Of a DNA stretch of 6,083 nucleotides, positions 1 to 5,328 are shown one piece after another. The notes beneath the pieces are model-generated. The model was given only the letters and a program-made list of their open reading frames with translations, was not told where the DNA came from and did no database searches. Position 1 is the stretch's first letter. Every line of letters begins with the position of its first letter. The DNA is from Candidatus Heimdallarchaeota archaeon (GTDB lineage: Archaea; Asgardarchaeota; Heimdallarchaeia; Heimdallarchaeales; Kariarchaeaceae): NCBI GenBank assembly GCA_030668165.1, contig DAOUUM010000193.1, forward strand, positions 1 to 6,083. Direction: 5' to 3'. The translations under genes were made by a program, and so were the position numbers.

Positions 1-2
1 CT

Positions 3-242
3 GCCGGGACGACCTCATTTGTCATTGTCTTCTCTGCGCTATTTGGCTTTGTCTCCAAGGTGGTGTTCAACGATATTGAGTTTGATTATGTGATAATTAT
101 CGGTGGAGTTATATTATCAATTATTGGTGCTACACTCGGTTCATATACAATGCATTTCAAATTAAAACCAAGGCAGATTAAATTGATAATCAGTGTGATG
201 GTTATTTTAGTAGGAACCAAAATGATCATAGATTATCTGTGA
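3..242 (+). CDS. TauE/SafE-family permease, C-terminal end (partial)
   Basis: The reading frame is open from the window edge, so only the last 79 residues are seen and the true start lies to the left. The fragment is strongly hydrophobic. It begins AGTTSFVIVFSALFGF, has a helix VIIIGGVILSIIGATLGSY, a short basic loop HFKLKPRQIK, and a last helix ending in GTKMIIDYL. This order (a TS-x-F-x-x-x-F-SA-x-x-G-F helix, then G-A-x-LGSY, then a basic loop and a final helix ending near the C-terminus) is typical of the second half of TauE/SafE (DUF81) membrane proteins. Members with known roles export sulfite, sulfoacetate or other small organic anions, but the substrate cannot be told from this piece. 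The GTG at 60 is an internal valine codon, not the start. The gene ends 3 bases before the stop of the convergent regulator gene. Confidence 0.72.
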   Translation, partial: AGTTSFVIVFSALFGFVSKVVFNDIEFDYVIIIGGVILSIIGATLGSYTMHFKLKPRQIKLIISVMVILVGTKMIIDYL

Positions 243-245
243 GAC

Positions 246-920
246 TTAATCTTCAGAATTACCTAATGCATTACAAATAGGAACAAAGAGATCTGGATTT
301 TTCATCAGAATAACCAGTAAAGCGGCAGTATCATTGAAATAATTGATCTTGGAGGGAGGAATCGATCGATAGACATCTGCAATACTTTTACTATGTTCAG
401 CATTCAACACAATATCATCAACAATTTTATCCTTCTCTCTATAATATGCCGCTAGGAAGGATTTTAACACAGTATCATCCAATCCCTCATTATCTAATTG
501 GCTGGTTATTAGAGGAGTGACCTTGGAAAGGAAATTATTCAGGCCATCTTCTTTGTTCCACCATCGCTCAGCTTCAGGTTCATCCTCGAAAAATAATAGT
601 TCAGCTTTTAAACAATAAAGAAATTCGGTGTTTCTCTTGCTCTCTGTCACTCTCCTTCCACCTTCCACGATATAACCCACTTCTTTCAGCTTCTCGAGGT
701 AACGATACACTGTTTTGAGAGATTTGGATCTCCCCTCCTCATCCCTGTAGAATTCGTGGATCTCCTTGACGGTGAGATAAAGTAAGTCCTTCCCATCCTT
801 CAATCCGTTGATGATGGTGTGATATTCTTTAAAAGCAGGTATGAGGTCTCGGGAGTAGATTGCAAGTATTTGAGGTTTGTAGGTGATAATATCCTTATAA
901 TTGATGGGGTTTTCTTCCAT
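246..920 (-). CDS. Winged-helix transcriptional regulator
   Basis: This is a 224-residue cytoplasmic protein with no membrane segment. Residues about 45-105 form a winged helix-turn-helix: a helix around LTVKEIHEFY, a recognition helix around SLKTVYRYLEKLKEVGYI (67-84), and a basic wing EGGRRVTESKRNTEFLYCL (86-104). The serine-x-x-TVYRYL-x-x-L pattern followed by a GYI/GGR wing is the usual layout of archaeal ArsR-like winged-helix DNA-binding domains. The remaining C-terminal part (about 110-224) is mostly helical and acidic and probably dimerises or senses a signal. I recognise no ligand motif. The gene is divergent from the GNAT-like gene and shares with it a control region holding a perfect 18-bp palindrome, so it may control that gene and itself (inference). 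A TATA box about 35 bases upstream implies a leader of only about 9 bases. The specific family is unknown to me. Confidence 0.75.
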   Translation of the reverse strand: MEENPINYKDIITYKPQILAIYSRDLIPAFKEYHTIINGLKDGKDLLYLTVKEIHEFYRDEEGRSKSLKTVYRYLEKLKEVGYIVEGGRRVTESKRNTEFLYCLKAELLFFEDEPEAERWWNKEDGLNNFLSKVTPLITSQLDNEGLDDTVLKSFLAAYYREKDKIVDDIVLNAEHSKSIADVYRSIPPSKINYFNDTAALLVILMKNPDLFVPICNALGNSED

Positions 921-948
921 TTATCTCATATGGAACCATTAAATGGAA

Positions 949-960
949 CTTTTAAATATT
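949..960 (-). promoter_or_regulatory. TATA box of the winged-helix regulator gene
   Basis: On the reverse strand this reads AATATTTAAAAG, centred about 35 bases upstream of the ATG at 920. With the usual archaeal TATA-to-start distance of about 25 bases, transcription would begin near 930, giving a very short leader. The heptamer ATGGAAC occurs twice here in direct orientation (930-936 and 943-949, period 13), between the box and the start codon. Confidence 0.5.
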
Positions 961-1002
961 TGTTATTCGAAGTCTACTTATGTTCTTTTAAAATTTATAC
1001 CA

Positions 1003-1020
1003 TTCTCATAATTATGAGAA
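1003..1020. promoter_or_regulatory. Perfect 18-bp palindrome, candidate operator
   Basis: TTCTCATAATTATGAGAA is identical to its own reverse complement over all 18 bases. It lies between two divergent genes, about 25 bases upstream of the TATA box of the GNAT-like gene and about 43 bases upstream of the box of the regulator gene. The half-site core TCTCATA recurs at 924-930, exactly at the predicted transcription start of the regulator gene. A dyad of this size is what a dimeric winged-helix protein would bind, and the adjacent regulator is the obvious candidate. The palindrome is seen directly; the binding partner is inferred. Confidence 0.6.
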
Positions 1021-1039
1021 GAGTAATTCATCCAAAAGA

Positions 1040-1053
1040 GAAAGGTTAAATAT
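1040..1053 (+). promoter_or_regulatory. BRE/TATA promoter of the GNAT-like gene
   Basis: A purine run GAAAGG (1040-1045, BRE-like) is followed by TTAAATAT (1046-1053). The expected transcription start is near 1075, which leaves a leader of about 30 bases containing the Shine-Dalgarno-like AAGGA. No competing TATA of equal quality lies closer to the start codon. Confidence 0.5.
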
Positions 1054-1091
1054 CTTTGTAAGAATACTCAAAATAAGTCATATTGACCGTT

Positions 1092-1096
1092 AAGGA
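1092..1096 (+). promoter_or_regulatory. Ribosome binding site deciding the GNAT-like start
   Basis: AAGGA lies 9 bases upstream of the ATG at 1106. It directly abuts the in-frame TTG at 1097 with no spacer, so it supports ATG 1106 and argues against TTG 1097. Confidence 0.5.
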
Positions 1097-1105
1097 TTGA
1101 AAATA

Positions 1106-1984
1106 ATGTACGAGCACAAGACCTACGAATCTGAAATGTTGAAATCAACTCATGATTTCATAACTATGATTACCAAAGATTGGGATAACTGGCAATATCC
1201 ATCCTATGAAATTCTGAAGGAAAATTATGAATCCAGACCAAATTTCACCCCAGAGACTAGACATTATGCCTTCAAAGATGAAAAAATGGTTGGATTCCTA
1301 GCATCCGCCAAGGAGAGAGAAATTGAAGGAAAAACTTATGGATCTATCCAGAGGCCATTCATTCTTGATGATAACCCCGAAATAGAAAAATTCCTCATGG
1401 AAAAGGCAGTCGGGGCCCTCAAGGAGAAGGGTGTAAACATAATACGCACCAATTATAGGAAAGGATGGGGTGACATGGGATTCATGAAACGAAATAAATA
1501 CTCTGATGGTGAGGTATATTTTAAGGCTGCAAGGATTCCATTCAAAAATTTCAATGTCAGTGGAATTTCTGAGGAAGTGAGAGAACTTGATCTGGTTGAA
1601 GACAAGCAAGCCCTGATCAAAGCATTCCAGACGGAGATGCCACAGACCGCAGAGGAAATCGGTACAATTATTGATAATTGGAAGGATGCCACCACTATTT
1701 TGACCAATGCCATTATTCGTGAGGGTGATGAGATCATTGCTCATTCTATGGTTACCCAGAACCCTAATAATAAGAATGCAAACATGACTCATATCTCGAT
1801 TTATAAGGAGGGTAAAGAAGAACTGAGAGAGCATGTATTCAAATATATTATGAAAAAGATGCAGGATACAGATAGAGAGGAACTGAACTTCTTTATTGGT
1901 GCGGATTCCTTTGATGTGCTTCCATTTTATGAATCACAGGGCATTACTTTTGATGATTTAAAAAGATACGAATTATCAATCTAA
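1106..1984 (+). CDS. GNAT-like protein with two acetyltransferase-fold halves
   Basis: This is a 292-residue soluble protein, about twice the length of a single GNAT domain, and it looks like two degenerate GNAT-fold halves. The N-terminal half (about 1-150) has the strand pair HYAFKDEKMVGFLASA, a later strand YGSIQRPFIL, a helix EKFLMEKAVGALKEKG, then a strand NIIRTNYR and GFMKRNKY. The C-terminal half (about 155-292) repeats the plan: NAIIREGDEIIAHSMV, NMTHISIY, the helix REHVFKYIMKKM, the strand ELNFFIGAD and FYESQGITF. I see no clear R/Q-x-x-G-x-G/A acetyl-CoA loop in either half, so activity is uncertain; binding or a pseudo-enzyme role is possible. The substrate is unknown. ATG 1106 is chosen over TTG 1097 because AAGGA is well spaced from it. 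The last 53 codons recur, slightly diverged, at 3124-3285. Confidence 0.6.
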   Translation: MYEHKTYESEMLKSTHDFITMITKDWDNWQYPSYEILKENYESRPNFTPETRHYAFKDEKMVGFLASAKEREIEGKTYGSIQRPFILDDNPEIEKFLMEKAVGALKEKGVNIIRTNYRKGWGDMGFMKRNKYSDGEVYFKAARIPFKNFNVSGISEEVRELDLVEDKQALIKAFQTEMPQTAEEIGTIIDNWKDATTILTNAIIREGDEIIAHSMVTQNPNNKNANMTHISIYKEGKEELREHVFKYIMKKMQDTDREELNFFIGADSFDVLPFYESQGITFDDLKRYELSI

Positions 1985-2003
1985 TCCAATTAACTCAATC
2001 ATT
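1824..2003 (+). repeat. Left copy of a long direct repeat (GNAT 3' end plus flank)
   Basis: Bases 1824-1984 match 3125-3285 at a constant offset of 1301, with six mismatches by eye (1849, 1875, 1902, 1972, 1973, 1983) in 161 bases, about 96% identity. After the stop codon, the 16 bases 1988-2003 (AATTAACTCAATCATT) recur exactly at 3292-3307, offset by a further 3 bases. Similarity stops at 2003/3307. The left end of the similarity lies inside the GNAT reading frame. Confidence 0.9.
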
Positions 2004-2016
2004 ACATGAAAATTTT

Positions 2017-2025
2017 TTTAAATAT
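2017..2025 (+). promoter_or_regulatory. TATA box of the surface-protein gene
   Basis: TTTAAATAT is preceded by the purine-rich GAAAA, and its centre is about 23 bases before the ATG at 2044. This fits leaderless transcription from that ATG. The box overlaps the in-frame TTG at 2026, which argues against TTG as the start. It lies just to the right of the repeat end at 2003, so the intervening segment carries its own promoter. Confidence 0.55.
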
Positions 2026-2043
2026 TTGAAAAAAATATTAGTT

Positions 2044-3003
2044 ATGAAATGGAAATTATCATTTCTAATTATTTTATTCATAATAATTCCTGTTTCCTCT
2101 AATCAATCTTACTGGCAGGAAGGGGAAAATTATGATTTTTCAATAATTGAATCAAGAATTATAAATATTGAAAATATAGAATCCAAGGAAATTTCCAAAC
2201 AGAGTTTTATAAAAGACAACCTCTTCACTTACACAGTATTGTCCATAAATTCAAGTGATCAAAGTGTCTGTGTTACTCCATCAAGTTTATTTGATACAGA
2301 TGAAGAGACCTGCCATAATGCAATATATTTTGGTTTTGATGATATTCATCAGTTGTTTTTTTATAACACTTACAGCTTATACGATAAAACAGATGAAGAT
2401 CAAGTATATCTAGTTGAAGGTAAACCTTTACATGTGAAAATTTTCATCGAACCTAATTTTGATCAAATTAACTCCCTTATTAAATCATTCAAACCTTCAA
2501 CAATATATTATTCAGACACTTCAACAATTTCTCTGAATAATGTTATTTTATCTGCTAATGAATTCAAATTTATGGGACAAAACTCATTTGAAAATGGACA
2601 AAATCTTTTAGATACTAACAAAATATGGAATATAGGATTCTACTATGAAGACATCACAGCAGATTGGATACTAGTGATTCCAGATAGTAATTTAAATGAT
2701 AATAATAAATTGCAAGAAATAAATATTAAATCATGGGAAACTGAAATTGAATTTGGCTATACTCAAAATGGAGTCTTGAGTTATTATTCTTCCATTTCTA
2801 CACAAGTATACAATTCAGAAACTTCAAAATATAATGTGACGTACCAATTTAGTATAAATAATTCTAATAACTTGAATTCTAATAGATTTGATCTATCTGA
2901 TTTAATTGTTTTCAATCCTTTTTATTCGGTAATAATTGGTGTTCTAATCATTTTACTAATTTATATGATTAAAAAAAATCGGCATATAATATTTTCCTCT
3001 TAG
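2044..3003 (+). CDS. Secreted, C-terminally membrane-anchored protein of unknown function
   Basis: This is a 319-residue protein. Residues 1-20 are a signal peptide: MKWK, a hydrophobic core LSFLIILFIIIPV, then SSNQS. The middle 270 residues are rich in Asn, Ser, Tyr, Asp and Ile with alternating beta-like stretches. They carry several N-x-S/T sites and two cysteines (about 76 and 90) that could form a disulfide. A single helix YSVIIGVLIILLIYMI near the C-terminus is followed by KKNRH, a positive stop-transfer signal, so most of the protein should face outside. This plan is common in archaeal surface proteins with a C-terminal anchor. I recognise no enzyme motif. Sampled lines of the gene have 23-27% GC against 47% in a sampled line of the GNAT-like gene, and it sits between the two repeat copies, so a separate origin is plausible. 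ATG 2044 is preferred over TTG 2026, which lies in the TATA box. Confidence 0.65.
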   Translation: MKWKLSFLIILFIIIPVSSNQSYWQEGENYDFSIIESRIINIENIESKEISKQSFIKDNLFTYTVLSINSSDQSVCVTPSSLFDTDEETCHNAIYFGFDDIHQLFFYNTYSLYDKTDEDQVYLVEGKPLHVKIFIEPNFDQINSLIKSFKPSTIYYSDTSTISLNNVILSANEFKFMGQNSFENGQNLLDTNKIWNIGFYYEDITADWILVIPDSNLNDNNKLQEINIKSWETEIEFGYTQNGVLSYYSSISTQVYNSETSKYNVTYQFSINNSNNLNSNRFDLSDLIVFNPFYSVIIGVLIILLIYMIKKNRHIIFSS

Positions 3004-3124
3004 GATGAATTTTTGTCACCCTGGAGTTATCATGAACTTCAACCCCTTTCTCAACAGCTAGTTGGGTCAGCATGTTATTAAATTCCCACTTCATACACAT
3101 CTGGAATTCACCATCCTGATTTAT
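3004..3124 (-). pseudogene. Remnant of a possible FAD-dependent oxidoreductase gene
   Basis: Read on the reverse strand, this stretch is open and gives about 40 residues, including NQDGEFQMCMKWEF, NNMLTQLAVEKGVEVHD and NSRVTKIHP. The pattern of an aromatic-anchored helix with A-x-E-x-GVEV, then a variable turn and a V-x-x-I strand, resembles the segment after the first FAD-binding region of geranylgeranyl-reductase-like and related flavoprotein oxidoreductases. There is no start codon context and no downstream domain. On one side it runs into the 3' end of the surface-protein gene, where the frame hits a stop within about 30 bases. On the other side it ends at the GNAT repeat junction. It is therefore a fragment cut at both ends. 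The coding look is moderately convincing, and the family assignment is tentative. Confidence 0.4.
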
Positions 3125-3285
3125 TGAGAGAGCATGTATTCAAATATATAATGAAAAAGATGCAGGATACAGATAAAGAGGAACTGAACTTCTTTATTGG
3201 TGAGGATTCCTTTGATGTGCTTCCATTTTATGAATCACAGGGCATTACTTTTGATGATTTAAAAAGATACGAGATATCAATCTGA
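3124..3285 (+). pseudogene. Truncated second copy of the GNAT-like gene (last 53 codons)
   Basis: The frame reads LREHVFKYIMKKMQDTDKEE and on to KRYEISI followed by TGA, matching residues 240-292 of the upstream GNAT-like protein. Differences are three amino acids (Arg to Lys, Ala to Glu, Leu to Ile), two silent changes and a different stop codon (TGA for TAA). The frame is intact, with no indel in the coding part. It has no promoter, ribosome site or plausible start; the TTG at 3124 replaces an internal CTG. It cannot form a GNAT fold alone and is best seen as a leftover of the recombination that brought in the preceding 1.1 kb. Confidence 0.85.
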
Positions 3286-3307
3286 ATAGATAATTAACTC
3301 AATCATT
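3125..3307 (+). repeat. Right copy of the long direct repeat
   Basis: This is the partner of 1824-2003. Its last bases (3303-3307) already belong to the stop and final codon of the convergent methyltransferase gene, so the repeat ends just inside that gene. The right copy therefore keeps the GNAT-to-methyltransferase junction, while the left copy keeps the intact GNAT gene. Confidence 0.9.
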
Positions 3308-4313
3308 TATTTTTAGATTTATCAATTTTATCAGATTTCTTAGATTTAACATTCTTGTTAGGTTTCTTGGACTTTTCAATTTTATCCGATTTCTTGCCCT
3401 TAACTTTCCCCTCTAATATCTTGGCATATCGCTTCTCTACATGATAGGCCTCGATTCTCTCGTTTGCATGATCCACAAAATCTTGTTTTATATCAACCCC
3501 AAGGTATTTTCTATCAGTATCAAGTGCTGCAATTGCAGTGGTACCACTACCCATGAAGGGATCAAAAACAATATCATTCTCAAATGAGTAGAGCTGAATA
3601 CAACGATAGACTAATTCGACAGGAAATGGGGCCGGGTGACCGATTTTCTTGGCAGAAACAGTTGAGAACTTCCAAACAGACTTGGTATACTCCATGAATT
3701 CTTCCCTGCTGATAGTTGCAATCCTGCCATCCTTGCATCTTTTAAGTGTCCCTTTGGAATATACCTGGATATACTCATGCACATCCCGCAGAGTTGGATT
3801 GGATGCCTGCATCCAAGATCCCCAGGCAGTACTTGATCCTGCAGAAGCTCCCTTGTCCCAGATAATCTCTCCACGCTGTATATAGCCAAGATTGGTCATT
3901 ATCAGAGAGATATAATCCGAGATGGGTATGTATGGCTTTCTACCCAGATTTGCCAGATTTATGATGAAACGTCCACCATCAACCAATTTGGGATATATCT
4001 CCATGCTAACCTTCTCAATGAGTGCAAGATATTCAGTCAGAGACAAATCCTCATCATAATTCTTACGTGCATTGTATGGTGGTGAGGTCACAATTAGATG
4101 GAGGGATGAATCTGGAATGAAGGATAGGTCCTTGCTATCTCCCTGAATAATTGAATTTACCAATTTTTTTGGTAATGGATTCTCAATCCCATCAGGTTCC
4201 CTATTACTTGCTGGGGTTATCTCAGTATACATCTGTGATGAGTAAAAATACTCACTATCATGATTCTCTCTCTTGGGAGCTCCAAATTCACTTGTTTTGG
4301 TACCTTTTGACAT
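3303..4313 (-). CDS. Beta-class site-specific DNA methyltransferase (N4-cytosine or N6-adenine)
   Basis: This 336-residue enzyme transfers a methyl group from S-adenosylmethionine to an exocyclic amino group of a DNA base. The catalytic motif TSPPY (76-80) precedes the SAM-binding motif FDPFMGSGTTAIAA (250-263), the beta-class order. Between them lie GGRFIINLANLGRKPYIP (113-130), WDKGASAGSSTAWGSW (152-167) and RDVHEYIQVYSKG (176-188), with GHPAPFPVEL at 225-234. All are typical of this family and intact. SPPY is usual for N4-cytosine enzymes but does not exclude N6-adenine. The core resembles, from memory, archaeal CTAG-type methyltransferases; this is a weak guess. The N-terminal 50 residues and a lysine-rich tail (303-336) are extra. 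No restriction endonuclease gene lies in the window, so it appears solitary here. AGGAG 8 bases upstream supports the ATG at 4313. Confidence 0.92.
   Translation of the reverse strand: MSKGTKTSEFGAPKRENHDSEYFYSSQMYTEITPASNREPDGIENPLPKKLVNSIIQGDSKDLSFIPDSSLHLIVTSPPYNARKNYDEDLSLTEYLALIEKVSMEIYPKLVDGGRFIINLANLGRKPYIPISDYISLIMTNLGYIQRGEIIWDKGASAGSSTAWGSWMQASNPTLRDVHEYIQVYSKGTLKRCKDGRIATISREEFMEYTKSVWKFSTVSAKKIGHPAPFPVELVYRCIQLYSFENDIVFDPFMGSGTTAIAALDTDRKYLGVDIKQDFVDHANERIEAYHVEKRYAKILEGKVKGKKSDKIEKSKKPNKNVKSKKSDKIDKSKNK
3316..3404 (-). repeat. 54-base repeat encoding the methyltransferase's lysine-rich tail
   Basis: Bases 3316-3350 match 3370-3404 at an offset of 54, with 7 differences in 35 by eye. 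In protein this is an 18-residue period: KGKKSDKIEKSK then KSKKSDKIDKSK, separated by KPNKNV. The repeat sits at the very 3' end of the gene, beside the GNAT duplication junction. The tail is probably disordered and could add nonspecific DNA affinity (inference). Confidence 0.7.
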
Positions 4314-4316
4314 ATC

Positions 4317-4332
4317 AATATCTCCTGATATT
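4317..4332 (-). promoter_or_regulatory. Hairpin with the ribosome binding site in its loop
   Basis: Plus-strand AATATC, TCCT, GATATT is a perfect 6-bp inverted repeat with a 4-base loop. On the coding strand the loop is AGGA, and with the next G it forms AGGAG, 8 bases before the methyltransferase ATG. The Shine-Dalgarno core is thus held in the loop of a small AU-rich hairpin. The stem is weak, so it may simply display the site or modestly modulate translation. Confidence 0.45.
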
Positions 4333-4354
4333 AGCTAATAATTCCATATTTTGG

Positions 4355-4364
4355 GATATAAAAT
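4355..4364 (-). promoter_or_regulatory. TATA box of the methyltransferase gene
   Basis: The reverse strand reads TATTTTATAT, centred near 4360. A start about 25 bases downstream (near 4335) would give a leader of about 20 bases containing the ribosome-site hairpin. Nearby sequence is AT-rich, so alternative boxes cannot be excluded. Confidence 0.4.
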
Positions 4365-4422
4365 ACTGAAAGTAGTACAATACGGGATCACATGTTAGAT
4401 TGATAATTCAAGCCACCTAGAG

Positions 4423-4513
4423 ATTTATCGCGGATAATATCTAATTTGTTATTTAACGCGAGATATATTTTAACATATCGATAATTATTAGATAATTATA
4501 TAATAAATCGCGA
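4423..4513 (-). repeat. Three CGCG-cored direct repeats upstream of the methyltransferase
   Basis: On the plus strand the copies are ATTTATCGCGG (4423-4433), ATTTAACGCGA (4451-4461) and ATAAATCGCGA (4503-4513), consensus ATWWAWCGCGR, all in the same orientation. Their starts are 28 and 52 bases apart. They lie about 60-150 bases upstream of the methyltransferase TATA box, in sequence otherwise almost free of G and C. They could be binding sites for an activator or repressor, but no binding protein is identified. Confidence 0.45.
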
Positions 4514-4619
4514 CTTTTTGCTATCAAATATATTAAAATAAGGAAGGTTATCTGTGATTCAATAAAATAAATCTGCTTGATTGCATATTACTAAGGGTAA
4601 GTGGGTATATTCTATAAAT

Positions 4620-5297
4620 TCAATTATTATCTTCTTGAGCCAGTTTAATATCATTGATCATTTTAGTTGCTTTCTCAACCTCTGTATCCATCGCGATTGC
4701 CTGGTTTAGTGCCACAAGAGCCAGATCATAATTTTTCTGTTCCATATGAATAAATCCAAGCATCAACTGGGTATATCCATTGTTCTGGAATTTCAATGCC
4801 TCGTTGAACAGGTCAATGGCATCATCATACATACTTAAATCCAGATGAAGTTGACCCAGAGCCATGAATATCTCAAAATCATTCTTACCTAGTTCTGATG
4901 ATTTATTTAATGATTCAACAGCTTCTCTCATCTTACCCATCTGAAGCTCACAGATTCCCTTCCAGAACCATACCTCAGGATCCTTGGTATTTTGACTTGC
5001 AGTTGTGAATGCAGACAGTGCCTCATCGATTTTACTCATCTCGAACAATATCTTACCCTTGACAAACCAGATCGAGTGCTCCTCCTTGTCCAATTCAATT
5101 GCCCGGTCAAGTGCTTCCACAGCTTCCTCATGTCTGTTCAACTGATATAGAGCAACTCCCTTGGAGAACCATGAATATGCAAAATCAGGTTTCATCTCCA
5201 GAGCTTTGTCAATTAATTCTATTGCTTCAAGCTCTTTATGATCCTGAATAAGTGATTTGGCCTCATCCAACAGCTCAACTATTGCCTCGTTATCCAT
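4620..5297 (-). CDS. TPR-repeat protein
   Basis: This is a 225-residue soluble protein made almost wholly of tetratricopeptide repeats. After an N-terminal helix pair (5-37, ending LIDKALEMKPDF), repeats of about 33-34 residues start near 40 (AYSWFSKGVALYQLNRHEEA), 74, 108, 141 and 174. Each has the W-x-x-x-G-x-x-L-x-x-x-x-x-x-x-E-A and A-x-x-x-A-x-x-x-x-P/D pattern. A last helix (206-220) caps the array. Such proteins are scaffolds for protein-protein contacts; the partner is unknown. There is no signal peptide or membrane segment. The ATG at 5297 is supported by a TATA box about 27 bases upstream, which implies a leaderless transcript. The gene is on the same strand as the methyltransferase but separated by 306 bases with its own signals, so an operon is unlikely. 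Confidence 0.85.
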   Translation of the reverse strand: MDNEAIVELLDEAKSLIQDHKELEAIELIDKALEMKPDFAYSWFSKGVALYQLNRHEEAVEALDRAIELDKEEHSIWFVKGKILFEMSKIDEALSAFTTASQNTKDPEVWFWKGICELQMGKMREAVESLNKSSELGKNDFEIFMALGQLHLDLSMYDDAIDLFNEALKFQNNGYTQLMLGFIHMEQKNYDLALVALNQAIAMDTEVEKATKMINDIKLAQEDNN

Positions 5298-5320
5298 AAA
5301 TCAGTAATCTCTAACTATGA

Positions 5321-5328
5321 TATAATAA
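5321..5328 (-). promoter_or_regulatory. TATA box of the TPR gene
   Basis: The reverse strand reads TTATTATA, centred about 27 bases from the ATG at 5297. That is the distance expected if transcription starts at or within a couple of bases of the start codon, so the mRNA is probably leaderless. No Shine-Dalgarno sequence is visible in the 20 bases before the ATG. Confidence 0.5.

Larger units (their letters stand above)
4314..4619. other. 306-base non-coding region upstream of the methyltransferase
   Basis: I see no convincing gene on either strand. The part next to the methyltransferase holds its ribosome site, hairpin and TATA box. The middle (about 4423-4513) is extremely AT-rich, apart from three CGCG cores, and includes ATAATTAT twice, separated by TAG (4481-4499); each 8-mer is itself a palindrome. 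The part next to 4620 holds the 3' flank of the TPR gene, with reverse-strand T-rich runs that could serve as a terminator. No tRNA-like or C/D-box-like RNA was recognised. Confidence 0.5.

Noticed and set aside
819..1049. Forward-strand open frame across the regulator start and intergenic region
   Set aside because: It runs antisense to the regulator N-terminus and through both promoters and the palindrome; its translation has no recognisable pattern.
1097..1105. TTG as the start of the GNAT-like gene
   Set aside because: AAGGA directly abuts it with no spacer, whereas ATG 1106 has the same site at a 9-base spacing.
1298..1834. Long reverse-strand open frame opposite the GNAT-like gene
   Set aside because: It lies wholly within a better-supported coding frame on the other strand, has a biased and implausible composition, and shows no domain pattern or promoter.
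2026..2043. TTG as the start of the surface-protein gene
   Set aside because: It lies inside the TATA box and would put MKKILV before an already complete signal peptide; ATG 2044 fits leaderless transcription.
2004..3124. Insertion sequence or transposon between the repeat copies
   Set aside because: There is no transposase, no terminal inverted repeats, and the flanking repeat is far too long and diverged for a target-site duplication.
4481..4499. ATAATTAT-TAG-ATAATTAT as an operator or replication origin element
   Set aside because: In sequence this AT-rich, short AT palindromes arise easily; there is no origin-associated gene or larger repeat cluster nearby.
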